From Pseudoalteromonas sp. MEBiC 03607 (lineage in GTDB: Bacteria; Pseudomonadota; Gammaproteobacteria; Enterobacterales; Alteromonadaceae): a stretch of 64,000 nucleotides of DNA. This document shows positions 1 to 7,664 of this stretch, piece by piece; the stretch's first letter is position 1, and every line of letters starts with the position of its first letter. A program made the translations under genes and the position numbers. The stretch lies in contig NZ_SRRY01000001.1 of assembly GCF_004792295.1 (NCBI RefSeq), forward strand, positions 3,355,501 to 3,419,500, read 5' to 3'. Under the pieces are notes generated by a model. That model saw only the letters and a list, made by a program, of their open reading frames with translations. It made no database searches and was not told where the DNA came from.

Positions 1-134
1 TGAACAGGACAAGCCACATGACGGCCTTTTCGAGCAATAGCGGCATCAAGTTCTGGCACCAATGCCGCCAAGACTTGAAGCCATTGGCCCTTGAGATATG
101 GCCTTACTGTTTCAATTTGTAAAGGTAACGCCAT
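1..134 (-). CDS. N-terminus of a primase-like protein (partial, runs off the window)
   Basis: The ATG at 134-132 has a strong SD (TAAGGAGG) seven bases upstream. The 44 visible residues begin MALPLQIETVRPYLKGQW and end GRHVACPV at the window edge. A basic stretch followed by a CP-V/H zinc-ribbon start resembles the N-terminus of plasmid and ICE primases with a zinc-ribbon/Toprim layout, but the diagnostic part is outside the window. It is the last visible member of the leftward DNA-processing operon and has its own hairpin leader. Placement after radC fits the start of the family's hotspot 3. The function is an inference from 44 residues. Confidence 0.5.
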   Translation of the reverse strand, partial: MALPLQIETVRPYLKGQWLQVLAALVPELDAAIARKGRHVACPV

Positions 135-225
135 ATAACCTCCTTAAGTAAAAAGCCGACTCCTACCACTGGTGGTAAAAGTCAGCTTAGGTCCTGCATT
201 AAGCCGTTTGGTTAATGCAGGAACG
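135..225 (-). promoter_or_regulatory. Two-hairpin leader of the primase-like gene
   Basis: In mRNA sense a perfect 10-bp inverted repeat (CCTGCATTAA, arms 193-202 and 212-221) is followed by a second hairpin (arms 154-161 and 180-187) with an inner ACCAC/GTGGT pair. The SD lies just after the second stem and is only partly pairable with CCTAAG upstream. This is the least typical member of the leader family described for this operon. Confidence 0.55.
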
Positions 226-567
226 TTAGTCAAGCTGGATATCATGTCGTCTTAATAGCCACATGATGGAATCACGAAGCACATCAGGATCGACAACCGC
301 AGCCATCGCGCAAACACGAAAGCAAAATGGCGCTATTTCGTCATTTTGAATCCACGACAATACATCCTTGCGCAACCGAGTACTGACACGACCATCCAGC
401 AATACACGCATCGCATCCAATAGAATGCCTTCGCGTAACTGCCAGATTTCCGTGTCAGACCAAGTGACTGGGGCATCATCAAACTCAAATAGAAATTCGA
501 GCTGTGATGATGTGTGTTGATGGGACTGCTTTTGTGATGTAGGAGAATGGGCAATGCGCCCATTCAT
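226..567 (-). CDS. Conserved hypothetical protein, 113 aa
   Basis: No family recognised. The protein has a polar, Gln/Ser/His-rich first 25 residues, an acidic patch (FEFDDAPVTWSDTEIW), and then predicted helices with several Arg and Cys. There is no signal peptide or membrane segment. Its ATG overlaps the radC stop codon by one base (TAATG), so it is translationally coupled to radC, and unlike its neighbours it has no hairpin leader. This suggests it is made in fixed ratio to RadC. It belongs to the core SXT/R391 recombination block by position only. Confidence 0.6.
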   Translation of the reverse strand: MNGRIAHSPTSQKQSHQHTSSQLEFLFEFDDAPVTWSDTEIWQLREGILLDAMRVLLDGRVSTRLRKDVLSWIQNDEIAPFCFRVCAMAAVVDPDVLRDSIMWLLRRHDIQLD

Positions 568-1064
568 TAAAGATAACCGCGTTCGGCAAGCGAAACGCAG
601 CCCTCGGATGCGACTACGACATGGTCAAGCGTTCGAATATCAACAAGTGACAAGGAGTCACGAAGTCGATGAGTGATGCGTTTATCAGCTTCACTAGGCT
701 CAGGATCACCCGATGGATGGTTATGAACCAGTATCACTGCTGCCGCATTAAGTTCCAAAGCCCGCTTTATTACTTCCCTTGGATATACGCTCGCCGCATC
801 TAAAGTGCCTTTAAATAGCTCTTCAAATCGAATAACGCGATGCTTTGTATCAAGAAACAGCACGCCAAAGACTTCATGCTCATACTCGTGCATCAGTGTT
901 TGCAGGTATGAGAACGCCGACGATGGCTGTTCAATTTTGCGACCTTTACTCAATCGACCACGGGCAAGTTTAAGCGCCATATCTATGATATCCGCTTCAG
1001 TCACTTGCTCAGGAACGATGTAAGTACCGACTTCTTCGCCAGCTAAGAACTTTTTGTTTTTCAT
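567..1064 (-). CDS. radC: RadC-family JAMM/MPN protein, 165 aa
   Basis: The JAMM metal-site pattern HNHPSGDPEPSEAD is present near residues 110-125, preceded by the typical EVFGVLFLDTKHRVI strand. RadC proteins on mobile elements are common beside recombination genes; the old DNA-repair role is unproven and the biochemical activity is unknown. I place the start at the ATG at 1064, which has GGAG at the right distance; the longer frame begins at a TTG. It sits between the VWA gene and the coupled 113-aa gene, and its leader at 1065-1146 has the cleanest two-hairpin structure of the operon. Confidence 0.85.
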   Translation of the reverse strand: MKNKKFLAGEEVGTYIVPEQVTEADIIDMALKLARGRLSKGRKIEQPSSAFSYLQTLMHEYEHEVFGVLFLDTKHRVIRFEELFKGTLDAASVYPREVIKRALELNAAAVILVHNHPSGDPEPSEADKRITHRLRDSLSLVDIRTLDHVVVASEGCVSLAERGYL

Positions 1065-1146
1065 AGGAGTCTCCAAAAAAAAGCGGAGACGAACCCATGC
1101 CCTGCGGGGACGGAATCGTCCCCGCAGGGTGGTAAAGTTGATGTGG
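1065..1146 (-). promoter_or_regulatory. SD-pairing two-hairpin leader of radC
   Basis: Hairpin A is a perfect 12-bp inverted repeat CCCTGCGGGGAC/GTCCCCGCAGGG (1100-1111 and 1118-1129) with a 6-nt loop. Hairpin B is GTCTCC/GGAGAC (1085-1090 and 1069-1074) across an 8-10 nt U-rich loop. Its 3' arm contains the GGAG that serves as radC's SD. Confidence 0.7.
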
Positions 1147-2802
1147 TTACTGAATTAACAGTTGTTGTGTTACTTCGAATAACTCACGCTTTAGATCTTT
1201 GACGTCATTAATCACAATGCTTTGAGGAAAGAATTTCTCAACACTGCGTGTTTGAATCCCGATCCCCAGCAGCTCAAAGCCACTGCGTCTGCACCGGTCA
1301 ACAATGTCATGCGTTGCAGCCCAATCATCTGGGTCACCATCCGTTAGCACTATCATTAGCTTTCGCTTCTGTTTTTGCGCTAACAAACTATTTGCCGCAA
1401 ACCACATCGCTTGTGCCATAGGCGTACAACCTCGTGGTTTTTGGTCAAAACAGGCAGCCCGATGTCGAACCGATTGCTTGGGCAATAACGCGATAGAAAC
1501 TTCCTGATGAATACCAGGAAAATAACTGACCGCAGGTACAACACCCGGTATGCCTTCCAGTGCCATGGCTAAAGCCAAAGCGGCTTCATTGGCAACATGA
1601 AAGTACTTTCGATTACCCTCGCCAATGGGCTTACCCATTGAGCCCGATATATCGACAAGCAAGTGCACAGCAGCATTGGGCGCAATGCGAGGTTGCCTTT
1701 GAATAAACAATCTCGACTCACCTGCTTGTGAAGCGGCAAGACGATGGGTTGCAACTCGAAGACCGTGCCCTTTAGCATGATTCCGATTGTCCTGACTGGA
1801 CTGAACCATGCCCCTAAGTCGGGCTCGAATTTGAGCGGACTCAGACGCCGATAAGGTCAAGATGGCCTCGTCACCCAACATAGCTTGCTCTGTTTGGGGC
1901 AAACTGAGTGGAGTGACGCCCTGATGTCCTTCAGCTTGTTCCGACAACACTTCTGCCACTTGTGCAAAGGTATCGGGTTCAAACTGAGCGGCACTGGCCT
2001 CTAGGGCTTGTCGCAAATTGTCAGCTTGATCAGAGTTATCTGAATCACCTGTTTCAGCAACATCCCCCGTTGCAGACGAGTCTGTTTCCGGGGTTTGACT
2101 ATCACTACTGTTATTGCTGTCATTACTCGCATCTTGTCCAATGTCATCACCGCTATCAGCATCAGACTCATCCTGTGGTGGACGAGATTCTTCTTCCAAC
2201 ATGGCAACGATGGCATCGACAAGTTTCAGCACTTCACCTGTAGACCCTAAGCTAGGCACTGCTGTTAGCATGGCGCTTAACCGGCTCATCGCTGTGGCAG
2301 GAAAGAGTTGTCTCACTCTTTTATCGACTGCTTGATACAAAGGCGTCAGCGCTTTCTGGCCCAGAAAATGGCATCTCAAGCGGAACAACAACCATGCTTG
2401 CAAGTTAGATGCAGGCTCAAGCTGTTCAGGTACACACATTTGCTGTGTGTCCACCATGTACTCAATCACTTGCGAAATACTGCGCCGGGTTCCGGGGTAA
2501 TCCTTTGCCAATTCGTTTTCAATGCGAACGTCCTCAATGATATTGAGAAGTGCCTTACGGATCGGTTTGGACGACGCCTTCTGCACCATTTCAAAATTAG
2601 TATGCCGAATATGCGCCGCTTCATGAGCCAGATAACCCCAAGCTATCTGTTGATAGTGTGGGTCGTCTGGGTTTGCTGTTGGGATCACAATCCGCTCACC
2701 ATCGGTAAACGCATCTTGTCCTTGAATAAGCACCTTCACACCAAACTTTTCGCCATAAGCGGCGGCAACGATTGGCAGTGCGTTTTTTAATGGATGATTC
2801 AT
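1147..2802 (-). CDS. VWA-domain protein with an N-terminal HExxH motif (CobT-like partner of the CobS-like ATPase), 551 aa
   Basis: The C-terminal third holds a von Willebrand A domain with the MIDAS motif DISGS (about residue 385) and a later TDGDPDDW stretch. The N-terminus has HEAAHIRH at residues 60-67, a zinc-metallopeptidase-like HExxH. Between them lies a low-complexity acidic linker of about 70 residues rich in Asp, Ser, Asn and Gln. VWA proteins paired with MoxR/CobS-type AAA ATPases act as chaperone or insertase modules, and the AAA partner is encoded three genes upstream. The family name CobT reflects the cobaltochelatase relative, not cobalamin synthesis here. The substrate is unknown; proteolytic activity is only suggested by the motif. 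Confidence 0.75.
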   Translation of the reverse strand: MNHPLKNALPIVAAAYGEKFGVKVLIQGQDAFTDGERIVIPTANPDDPHYQQIAWGYLAHEAAHIRHTNFEMVQKASSKPIRKALLNIIEDVRIENELAKDYPGTRRSISQVIEYMVDTQQMCVPEQLEPASNLQAWLLFRLRCHFLGQKALTPLYQAVDKRVRQLFPATAMSRLSAMLTAVPSLGSTGEVLKLVDAIVAMLEEESRPPQDESDADSGDDIGQDASNDSNNSSDSQTPETDSSATGDVAETGDSDNSDQADNLRQALEASAAQFEPDTFAQVAEVLSEQAEGHQGVTPLSLPQTEQAMLGDEAILTLSASESAQIRARLRGMVQSSQDNRNHAKGHGLRVATHRLAASQAGESRLFIQRQPRIAPNAAVHLLVDISGSMGKPIGEGNRKYFHVANEAALALAMALEGIPGVVPAVSYFPGIHQEVSIALLPKQSVRHRAACFDQKPRGCTPMAQAMWFAANSLLAQKQKRKLMIVLTDGDPDDWAATHDIVDRCRRSGFELLGIGIQTRSVEKFFPQSIVINDVKDLKRELFEVTQQLLIQ

Positions 2803-2871
2803 GGGAGTCTCCTAATCATTAGGGGGAATACTCCCTCAGCGGGAGCGTTTCCCCGCTGGGAATGTGGATGT
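2803..2871 (-). promoter_or_regulatory. SD-enclosing two-hairpin leader of the VWA gene
   Basis: In mRNA sense hairpin A pairs CAGCGGG with CCCGCTG (2852-2858 and 2837-2843). Hairpin B pairs GGGAGT with ACTCCC (2830-2835 and 2803-2808) and encloses an inner CCTAAT/ATTAGG pair directly before the SD. Confidence 0.6.
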
Positions 2872-3312
2872 TTAAACCTGTGCTTTTAGCTTATCCAGAT
2901 CGTATTTTTGACCTAACCAAGCCACCAATTGAGCTGGACTCTCGTGCTGTTCAAATGACGTTTTAAGCTGGTCTAAACTCAGGATGTCATCCAATGTCAG
3001 ACCGTACTGGTCTTGTAACTGAGTAGACACCTCGTGTTGATATTGCAGCCAGGCCCGCTCAAAAGCGGTTTGCTGCAATGCCATGTTTGGAACAAATACC
3101 ATGGCCGTTACCCAAACACCTTGCCCGTCCGCATCTGCGATCAGCACAGGGTTCTTGGGGATCACGACACTATGTGTTGAGTAGGACCGTTGTACTAACG
3201 CTCGACAACACGCCACTTCTGGTATCGATTCGCTTTCAACCGCATCAGTCACACCACGAAAATGTGCTTCAAACTGGTTCAGTTGGCTGGGGTTATGGAT
3301 GGTTGATTGCAT
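2872..3312 (-). CDS. Conserved hypothetical protein, 146 aa
   Basis: No recognised domain. The first half contains beta-type segments (SVVIPKNPVLIADADGQGVWVTAMVFV) and the second half is helical and Gln/Leu-rich. It is cytosolic by appearance. It lies in the cobS-WGR-317aa-146aa-VWA run of the recombination block, all leftward, and has its own hairpin leader. Position suggests it belongs with the CobS/VWA module, but there is no direct sequence evidence. Confidence 0.6.
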   Translation of the reverse strand: MQSTIHNPSQLNQFEAHFRGVTDAVESESIPEVACCRALVQRSYSTHSVVIPKNPVLIADADGQGVWVTAMVFVPNMALQQTAFERAWLQYQHEVSTQLQDQYGLTLDDILSLDQLKTSFEQHESPAQLVAWLGQKYDLDKLKAQV

Positions 3313-3373
3313 AATTTCCTCTCACAAAGTTCAGAGGACATGCGCCCTTCAGGGCAACATGCCCTCAAGGACG
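3313..3373 (-). promoter_or_regulatory. SD-pairing leader of the 146-aa gene
   Basis: Hairpin B is a perfect TCCTCT/AGAGGA pair (3333-3338 and 3317-3322), and its 3' arm AGAGGA is the SD. Upstream are a GCCCTTCAGGGC dyad (3344-3355) and an overlapping alternative AGGGC/GCCCT pairing with 3361-3365. Confidence 0.6.
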
Positions 3374-4327
3374 TTAAAAATAAAATGAGTTTGGTACAGT
3401 CGAACCAAGGTTTGGTCTGACGGTTGGTTGGGGTATTGCATGCAAGTTATCTGCCTGAGCAGATACTGGCTGTGCGGGTTTAGATTCAGGTTTGGGCATC
3501 AGTTGTCTGATATCCAATTGACCTTCACCGTGCATTCTCATCTTGTCTGGATCAGACAAAATTAAAATGGTCGCCATCAGTTCGTGATAGAGATTGTCTG
3601 TCACAGGGCCGGTCTTCGGCAGACGAACAAATAAATTGTCCATCGCTTCAACCATCGGCTGAACTCGATGATCCAGGAATGACAAACCATCCAACTTGTC
3701 TCTTAACCGCTTCAGAGGATTAAGGGCACGCTGACTGATTTGATTCTTTCCTGCAACGGAACGCTCAAAAAGATCATTGGCATCACGAGCCACCTCCCTA
3801 AAGAGGGTGTGTCCCATACCATTGACCTTGTCATCTAAGCCACCAGCTTGTTCAGCTGGTTGCATTCGATAAATGGCATAATCGAACTGAAGCCGTTGTT
3901 CCACGTCTTCGATGGGCGATAATGCACGCCGGATTGCATCTGCAAATTCCGGGTGTTTTGCAACCCAGTCAAACGTCACCTGATCATAGTTGTCCAAGAA
4001 CAACTGCTTGCACTGCGCAAACTCCTGACCGATCCGGTCAAGCTCTGGAACAATCTGATCAATTCTGTCTTCAGGGACGGCATAGCCACCTAAAAACCGC
4101 ACACCGACTTGCTCACACAAGCGCTGCGCTTCTTTCTTAAGCCTTTCAAAGTTCGCCAATGCCTCAGGGTCGCAAATTTTTTTACTCCCTAAGCTGGCAA
4201 CATCCTTCGGTGGAAGTTGGCTGCCATTGGCTAGTCTGAAATCTTCAGGCCTTAGTTTTTTTCTACCGCTCCAGATGGAACAGTCGATGTGACAAATCAA
4301 AAGTTTGTCGAGGGTTTGAATACTCAT
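3374..4327 (-). CDS. Conserved hypothetical protein of the CobS/VWA block, 317 aa
   Basis: The protein is mostly alpha-helical (residues 40-230 have many Arg/Glu/Gln-rich helices), followed by a Pro-rich, probably disordered tail from about residue 275. There is no signal peptide. The C-terminus ends NSFYF, which is nearly the same as the NYYF end of the WGR protein and the SSFYF end of Exo. This shared hydrophobic C-terminal tag is unexplained. Its context between the WGR and VWA genes suggests a role with the CobS-like ATPase. I cannot name a family. Confidence 0.6.
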   Translation of the reverse strand: MSIQTLDKLLICHIDCSIWSGRKKLRPEDFRLANGSQLPPKDVASLGSKKICDPEALANFERLKKEAQRLCEQVGVRFLGGYAVPEDRIDQIVPELDRIGQEFAQCKQLFLDNYDQVTFDWVAKHPEFADAIRRALSPIEDVEQRLQFDYAIYRMQPAEQAGGLDDKVNGMGHTLFREVARDANDLFERSVAGKNQISQRALNPLKRLRDKLDGLSFLDHRVQPMVEAMDNLFVRLPKTGPVTDNLYHELMATILILSDPDKMRMHGEGQLDIRQLMPKPESKPAQPVSAQADNLHAIPQPTVRPNLGSTVPNSFYF

Positions 4328-4425
4328 AGTGCATCCTCATGCGAGATGGGGACGCACCACTCCCAGCAGGAGCAATGGCCCCCGTTTGGGTGGTAGTAGT
4401 TGACGCGCTAATGGCAATACCACTA
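4328..4425 (-). promoter_or_regulatory. SD-pairing leader of the 317-aa gene
   Basis: GTGCGTCC pairs with GGATGCAC (mRNA sense, 4350-4357 and 4329-4336, one G-U pair). The 3' arm begins within the GAGGA SD. Upstream, ACCAC/GTGGT (4390-4394 and 4356-4360) closes a larger GC-rich stem. Confidence 0.55.
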
Positions 4426-5193
4426 TCAGAAATAGTAATTTTGCGAATCAGGCGACGATTGGTTGAGATCGATTTTCACAGGCATTAAGTCCAGTGCTTC
4501 AGCAATCGGGCGAACCCGCTCTAAATCACTGCCTAATAGCCTCAATACATCTTTTTCCAACTTCAGTTGGTCGGATACCTCTATCCCTTCAGGACTCGCT
4601 ACTGTGAGCGAACACAGAGGTGGTAATTGACGCTTAAAGGCCAGTAACAGCAACAATGGCCATGGGCCATCATCCGTGTTAACAATGCCAGCGCCTTCAC
4701 CTGACACCATGCTGATTTGATTGGTACTAGGTAATCTGCTTTTGCAAAACCCTAAGGACCATTCTCCAATCCTGACCTGGTTATCATCAATAACAGCCAA
4801 GCCATAGGCTTCAAGCAGCTTTGCCATATCGAACAACGCTTTTTGAGCCAGCGAGACTTGGCCATTGACGTCCTTGCGAGTACGAAACTCCCAACTGACG
4901 TTATTGGCGCACGCGACGCTATCTAGCGCATTTGAGAATTCAAATGGCCGCCCTTGATGATCGATGCCGACTTGTCCAACCAATCGATAACCCTTGTTGA
5001 TTTTCTCATTGATTCGTCGGTCTGCTTCAGCGTTAGGATCAGTCGAGTCAATCAATCGCTGCTGCGACAATTGACCAGCTTTTCCAAACCGAACTTCAAT
5101 CTCCTGGGTGTCTGGTCCAACGTAAATGGCCCATTCTTTGGCTGTCCCATCAGAATGACTGTAACGGTAAAGAGCAAAGCACTTTTCCATCAT
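4426..5193 (-). CDS. WGR-domain protein, 255 aa
   Basis: Residues 5-80 fit a WGR domain: an aromatic first strand, then IYVGPDTQEIEVRFGKAGQLSQQ, where RFGKAG stands for the WGR/RWGR core. WGR domains bind nucleic acids in PARPs and in bacterial proteins linked to MolR/VWA systems. The rest (residues 90-255) is unrecognised and ends in NYYF. The likely start is the ATG at 5193, overlapping the cobS stop by one base (TGATG), so it is translationally coupled to cobS. A longer reading would begin at a TTG. Coupling implies a stoichiometric partnership with the AAA ATPase. Confidence 0.65.
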   Translation of the reverse strand: MMEKCFALYRYSHSDGTAKEWAIYVGPDTQEIEVRFGKAGQLSQQRLIDSTDPNAEADRRINEKINKGYRLVGQVGIDHQGRPFEFSNALDSVACANNVSWEFRTRKDVNGQVSLAQKALFDMAKLLEAYGLAVIDDNQVRIGEWSLGFCKSRLPSTNQISMVSGEGAGIVNTDDGPWPLLLLLAFKRQLPPLCSLTVASPEGIEVSDQLKLEKDVLRLLGSDLERVRPIAEALDLMPVKIDLNQSSPDSQNYYF

Positions 5194-6152
5194 CAATCCT
5201 CCCAGTGGTCACCGAAGACATCAGCGGCAATACGGTGAATGGCTTCACGTTGCTCCAACTCAGCACGAGCCGTCAAAGACCGAACCAGTGCATACTCCAC
5301 TGCGTTAGGAGCACCTTTAAAAGCAAGTGTTAACTTTGCCCAGCGCACCAAGGTCCGAGTGGACATGGTGATACTAAGCTCTGCACCGCCATCCGCGCCC
5401 CCAATAAAAAGACGACGAATGTCACCAGCCACTTTCACCATTTTTTGGCGAAAGACTTCTGGCAAGCCCGGCGCAACATTCTCCAGAATGGCTTCCTCTA
5501 CAGAAGGCTCTGCATAGGTCGCTTCGATGATTCTAAAGCGATCAAGAAAAGCCAAATTCTGTTGAAGCACGCCTTGATACAAGCCCGTTTGGTCACCGCT
5601 GCCCGCACTGTTGCCGGTAGCGATAAAACGAAACTTGTTATGTGGCATGATGATCTCACCGCCATTTTGTGCGATGACCAACGGGGCACCTTCCAAAATG
5701 TCATTGAGCCCAGCCAGTTCAGCAGGCTCAGCAAGATCCATTTCATTAATGATCAGCAAATGGCCATGCTTTACAGCCAGTGCCAGCGGTCCATACACAA
5801 AGGTCATGTTGCCATTAACCAGCGTGTGGTGACCGATAAGATCGGACAACTCCAATCGACCGTGCGCAGTAATTTGCTGAACAGGCCAATTCAATCGAGA
5901 AGCAACTTGGCAAATTAGCGAGGTCTTACCGCATCCAGTGGGGCCTGTAATATACAAACCGTCACCGTCTGGGTTAGACAAAAACGCCAATACGTCACGT
6001 AAGTCTTCTTTTCTAAAAACATACTCGTCCTTGCGAACGGGAATGTTTGGATGGGTAGTGTCGGCACTAAATCCTTCCAGAACGAAAGCATCAGGAGCCG
6101 GAACATTAAACGCTTGATTCACTTGAACCAAAAATGGAGATTGTTCAGTCAT
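5193..6152 (-). CDS. cobS: CobS/MoxR-type AAA+ ATPase, 319 aa
   Basis: Walker A is GPTGCGKTS (about residue 70) and the Walker B-like segment is LLIINEMDLA, with Asn-Glu where most MoxR proteins have Asp-Glu. A sensor-1 type FIATGNS follows. MoxR/CobS ATPases work with VWA partners, and that partner is encoded at 1147-2802. I choose the ATG at 6152 because GAGG lies 7 bases upstream inside the hairpin leader; the longer frame to 6269 would run through the leader. In SXT this position is named cobS, though a cobalamin role is not expected. Confidence 0.8.
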   Translation of the reverse strand: MTEQSPFLVQVNQAFNVPAPDAFVLEGFSADTTHPNIPVRKDEYVFRKEDLRDVLAFLSNPDGDGLYITGPTGCGKTSLICQVASRLNWPVQQITAHGRLELSDLIGHHTLVNGNMTFVYGPLALAVKHGHLLIINEMDLAEPAELAGLNDILEGAPLVIAQNGGEIIMPHNKFRFIATGNSAGSGDQTGLYQGVLQQNLAFLDRFRIIEATYAEPSVEEAILENVAPGLPEVFRQKMVKVAGDIRRLFIGGADGGAELSITMSTRTLVRWAKLTLAFKGAPNAVEYALVRSLTARAELEQREAIHRIAADVFGDHWED

Positions 6153-6361
6153 GGTAAACCTCATCTGTTTTGACGAGGCCCCATGCCCTAACAGGGAATG
6201 AAGTCCCCGTCGGGTGGTGTGTTGATTGTGGTATGGCTGTGTATGTAAGAGTTCAGCTCGCTCTATCATTCGTACCCAGCATTGGCTACGAGTGAAACTG
6301 CTTTCTGATGCACTCGATGTAAGCGCATGAGAAAGGAGCCGAAATCGGCTCCAAGTGAACG
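6153..6361 (-). promoter_or_regulatory. Exo-cobS intergenic leader with SD-pairing hairpin
   Basis: CCTCGTC pairs with GATGAGG (6172-6178 and 6159-6165, one G-U pair); GAGG is the SD of cobS. Upstream is a CCCTaacAGGG dyad and a second GGGGA/TCCCT arrangement. The remaining 130 bases (6230-6361) hold no further gene that I can support. Confidence 0.55.
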
Positions 6362-7378
6362 TTAAAAGTAAAATGAGCTCGGCGAGTCACCTGGCAGAAC
6401 CAAGTTCTCTTGCTCAAGGCTGATTTTGATTGGTGTTTCAACGGGCTGCTCTGGCTTATTGGTGCTGATACGCAACCGCTCTTGTGGCGCTTTTCGGTAA
6501 GCGGCTAAAACCTGTTCATCCAGCTCGCCTAACTTATCGGTGGCCAATTGCTTATAGTCCACCGTGCCCGCCATCATGTAGCGGCTGAGTTTGACCCCAG
6601 CATAATCCGCATGAGCGTAGTTACCCATCATGGCGACCAATTTTGACTGAGCGTCTCGCATTTCCTCTTTCAAAGATTTAATGTGATTTTCCAGTCGGAC
6701 CACTTCGGCATGTGCTGAGCAATACTGTCGAGACAGCGATGTCCAACGGTATTGGGCTTCACCCTTGGGAACAAAACAATCTTGCTCAGGGCATTTTGAC
6801 GGTTCTTTTTTGGTCTGTACTAACTCCCAAAACTGAAGCGCTGTTTCTTGCAACTCAGTTAAGAACGCCGCGTCTCGTTGTATTTCAAACTCAATCAGTT
6901 GATCCTCAAAATAGAATACCAACCAACCACGCGTGCTATTGGCGACCAGTATTTGATGCTGTACTTGTACCCAATACAACTGGTACGCCTCGCTTTGTTC
7001 TCGGTGAGCTTGCACATCCTCAAAAACTGACTGGCAAGGACATTTCAGTTCAACGGGCTCGCCCGCATCGTTGATGCCATCAAAGCTGGCTCGAAAGATT
7101 GCGTTATGATCGGCTTCTGCACATAACGGCAGAAGAAAGTCATTATGCGCATTCTCAAATGCTCGCCTTGCTTGAGGCTCCAACCGTATACCGCGAAGCA
7201 CATTTGGATTATTCGACAGGTCTTCCGGTAATACGAATCCAGTTTTTTCTGCCCATAATCGCCAAGGTGTTTTGTAGGGTGAACGCCCCATAATAATTGG
7301 GGCTTCAGATGCCGTAACCCCTGCAATGCGCCACTGGTGCCATGCAGGAGTACGTTGTGATAGGTCGATAACCTTCAT
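6362..7378 (-). CDS. exo: YqaJ/lambda-Exo-type 5'-3' exonuclease, 338 aa
   Basis: The N-terminal half carries the YqaJ recombinase signature: WHQWRIAGVTASEAPIIMG, then FDGINDAGEPVELKC, which supplies the Asp and Glu-x-Lys of the PD-(D/E)XK active site. The C-terminal third has a coiled-coil stretch (VVRLENHIKSLKEEM). Together with Bet it forms a two-component single-strand annealing system; in SXT/R391 ICEs these genes promote recombination between coexisting ICEs. It is separated from bet by a 47-aa membrane-protein gene and ends in the shared SSFYF tag. Confidence 0.85.
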   Translation of the reverse strand: MKVIDLSQRTPAWHQWRIAGVTASEAPIIMGRSPYKTPWRLWAEKTGFVLPEDLSNNPNVLRGIRLEPQARRAFENAHNDFLLPLCAEADHNAIFRASFDGINDAGEPVELKCPCQSVFEDVQAHREQSEAYQLYWVQVQHQILVANSTRGWLVFYFEDQLIEFEIQRDAAFLTELQETALQFWELVQTKKEPSKCPEQDCFVPKGEAQYRWTSLSRQYCSAHAEVVRLENHIKSLKEEMRDAQSKLVAMMGNYAHADYAGVKLSRYMMAGTVDYKQLATDKLGELDEQVLAAYRKAPQERLRISTNKPEQPVETPIKISLEQENLVLPGDSPSSFYF

Positions 7379-7439
7379 ATTGTCTCCTTTGAGGGGGAGA
7401 CTCCCCCGAAGGAGAGAACGCCCCTTCAGGGTTAAGTGG
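7379..7439 (-). promoter_or_regulatory. SD-pairing leader of exo
   Basis: GTCTCC/GGAGAC (7396-7401 and 7382-7387) pair across an 8-nt loop; GGAGAC is the SD. It is preceded by a CTCCttcggGGGAG hairpin and a CCCTgaAGGGG dyad. Confidence 0.65.
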
Positions 7440-7583
7440 TTACTTTGCAGCTTGTGCTAACGCTGTTTGGTGCTGAACAACACTTGCTTGAACCGAATCA
7501 ATTGCCGCTTTACCGGCTTGAATCGAACCTACGACAAGGGCAACAACCAATACCAAGCGAAAAAGTGAGGCTGATTTAGTCAT
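7440..7583 (-). CDS. Small single-pass membrane protein, 47 aa
   Basis: The ATG at 7583-7581 is preceded by GGAG in a hairpin leader of the same type as its neighbours. The product is 47 residues. After MTKSASLFR comes a hydrophobic segment of about 14 residues (LVLVVALVVGSIQAG), then a polar Gln/Ala-rich tail ending AQAAK. It could be a membrane anchor or a secreted peptide with a signal sequence cut near QAG/KAA. The conserved leader architecture and its place between bet and exo argue that it is a real gene. Function unknown. Confidence 0.6.
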   Translation of the reverse strand: MTKSASLFRLVLVVALVVGSIQAGKAAIDSVQASVVQHQTALAQAAK

Positions 7584-7664
7584 GGAAGATCTCCAAAAAA
7601 AGACGAGACCTTCCCCCTGACGGGAGAATAATCCCGCCAGGGTTAGTAAAATGAATGCGTGGCG
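7584..7664 (-). promoter_or_regulatory. SD-pairing leader of the 47-aa gene
   Basis: GGAAGgTCTC pairs with GAGAtCTTCC (7605-7614 and 7584-7593); the 3' arm includes GGAGA, the SD. Hairpin A pairs CCCTGgCGGG with CCCGtCAGGG (7633-7642 and 7615-7624). Confidence 0.65.

Noticed and set aside
2308-2790. Rightward 160-aa frame
   Set aside because: Fully antisense to the VWA gene; no recognisable domain, no SD.
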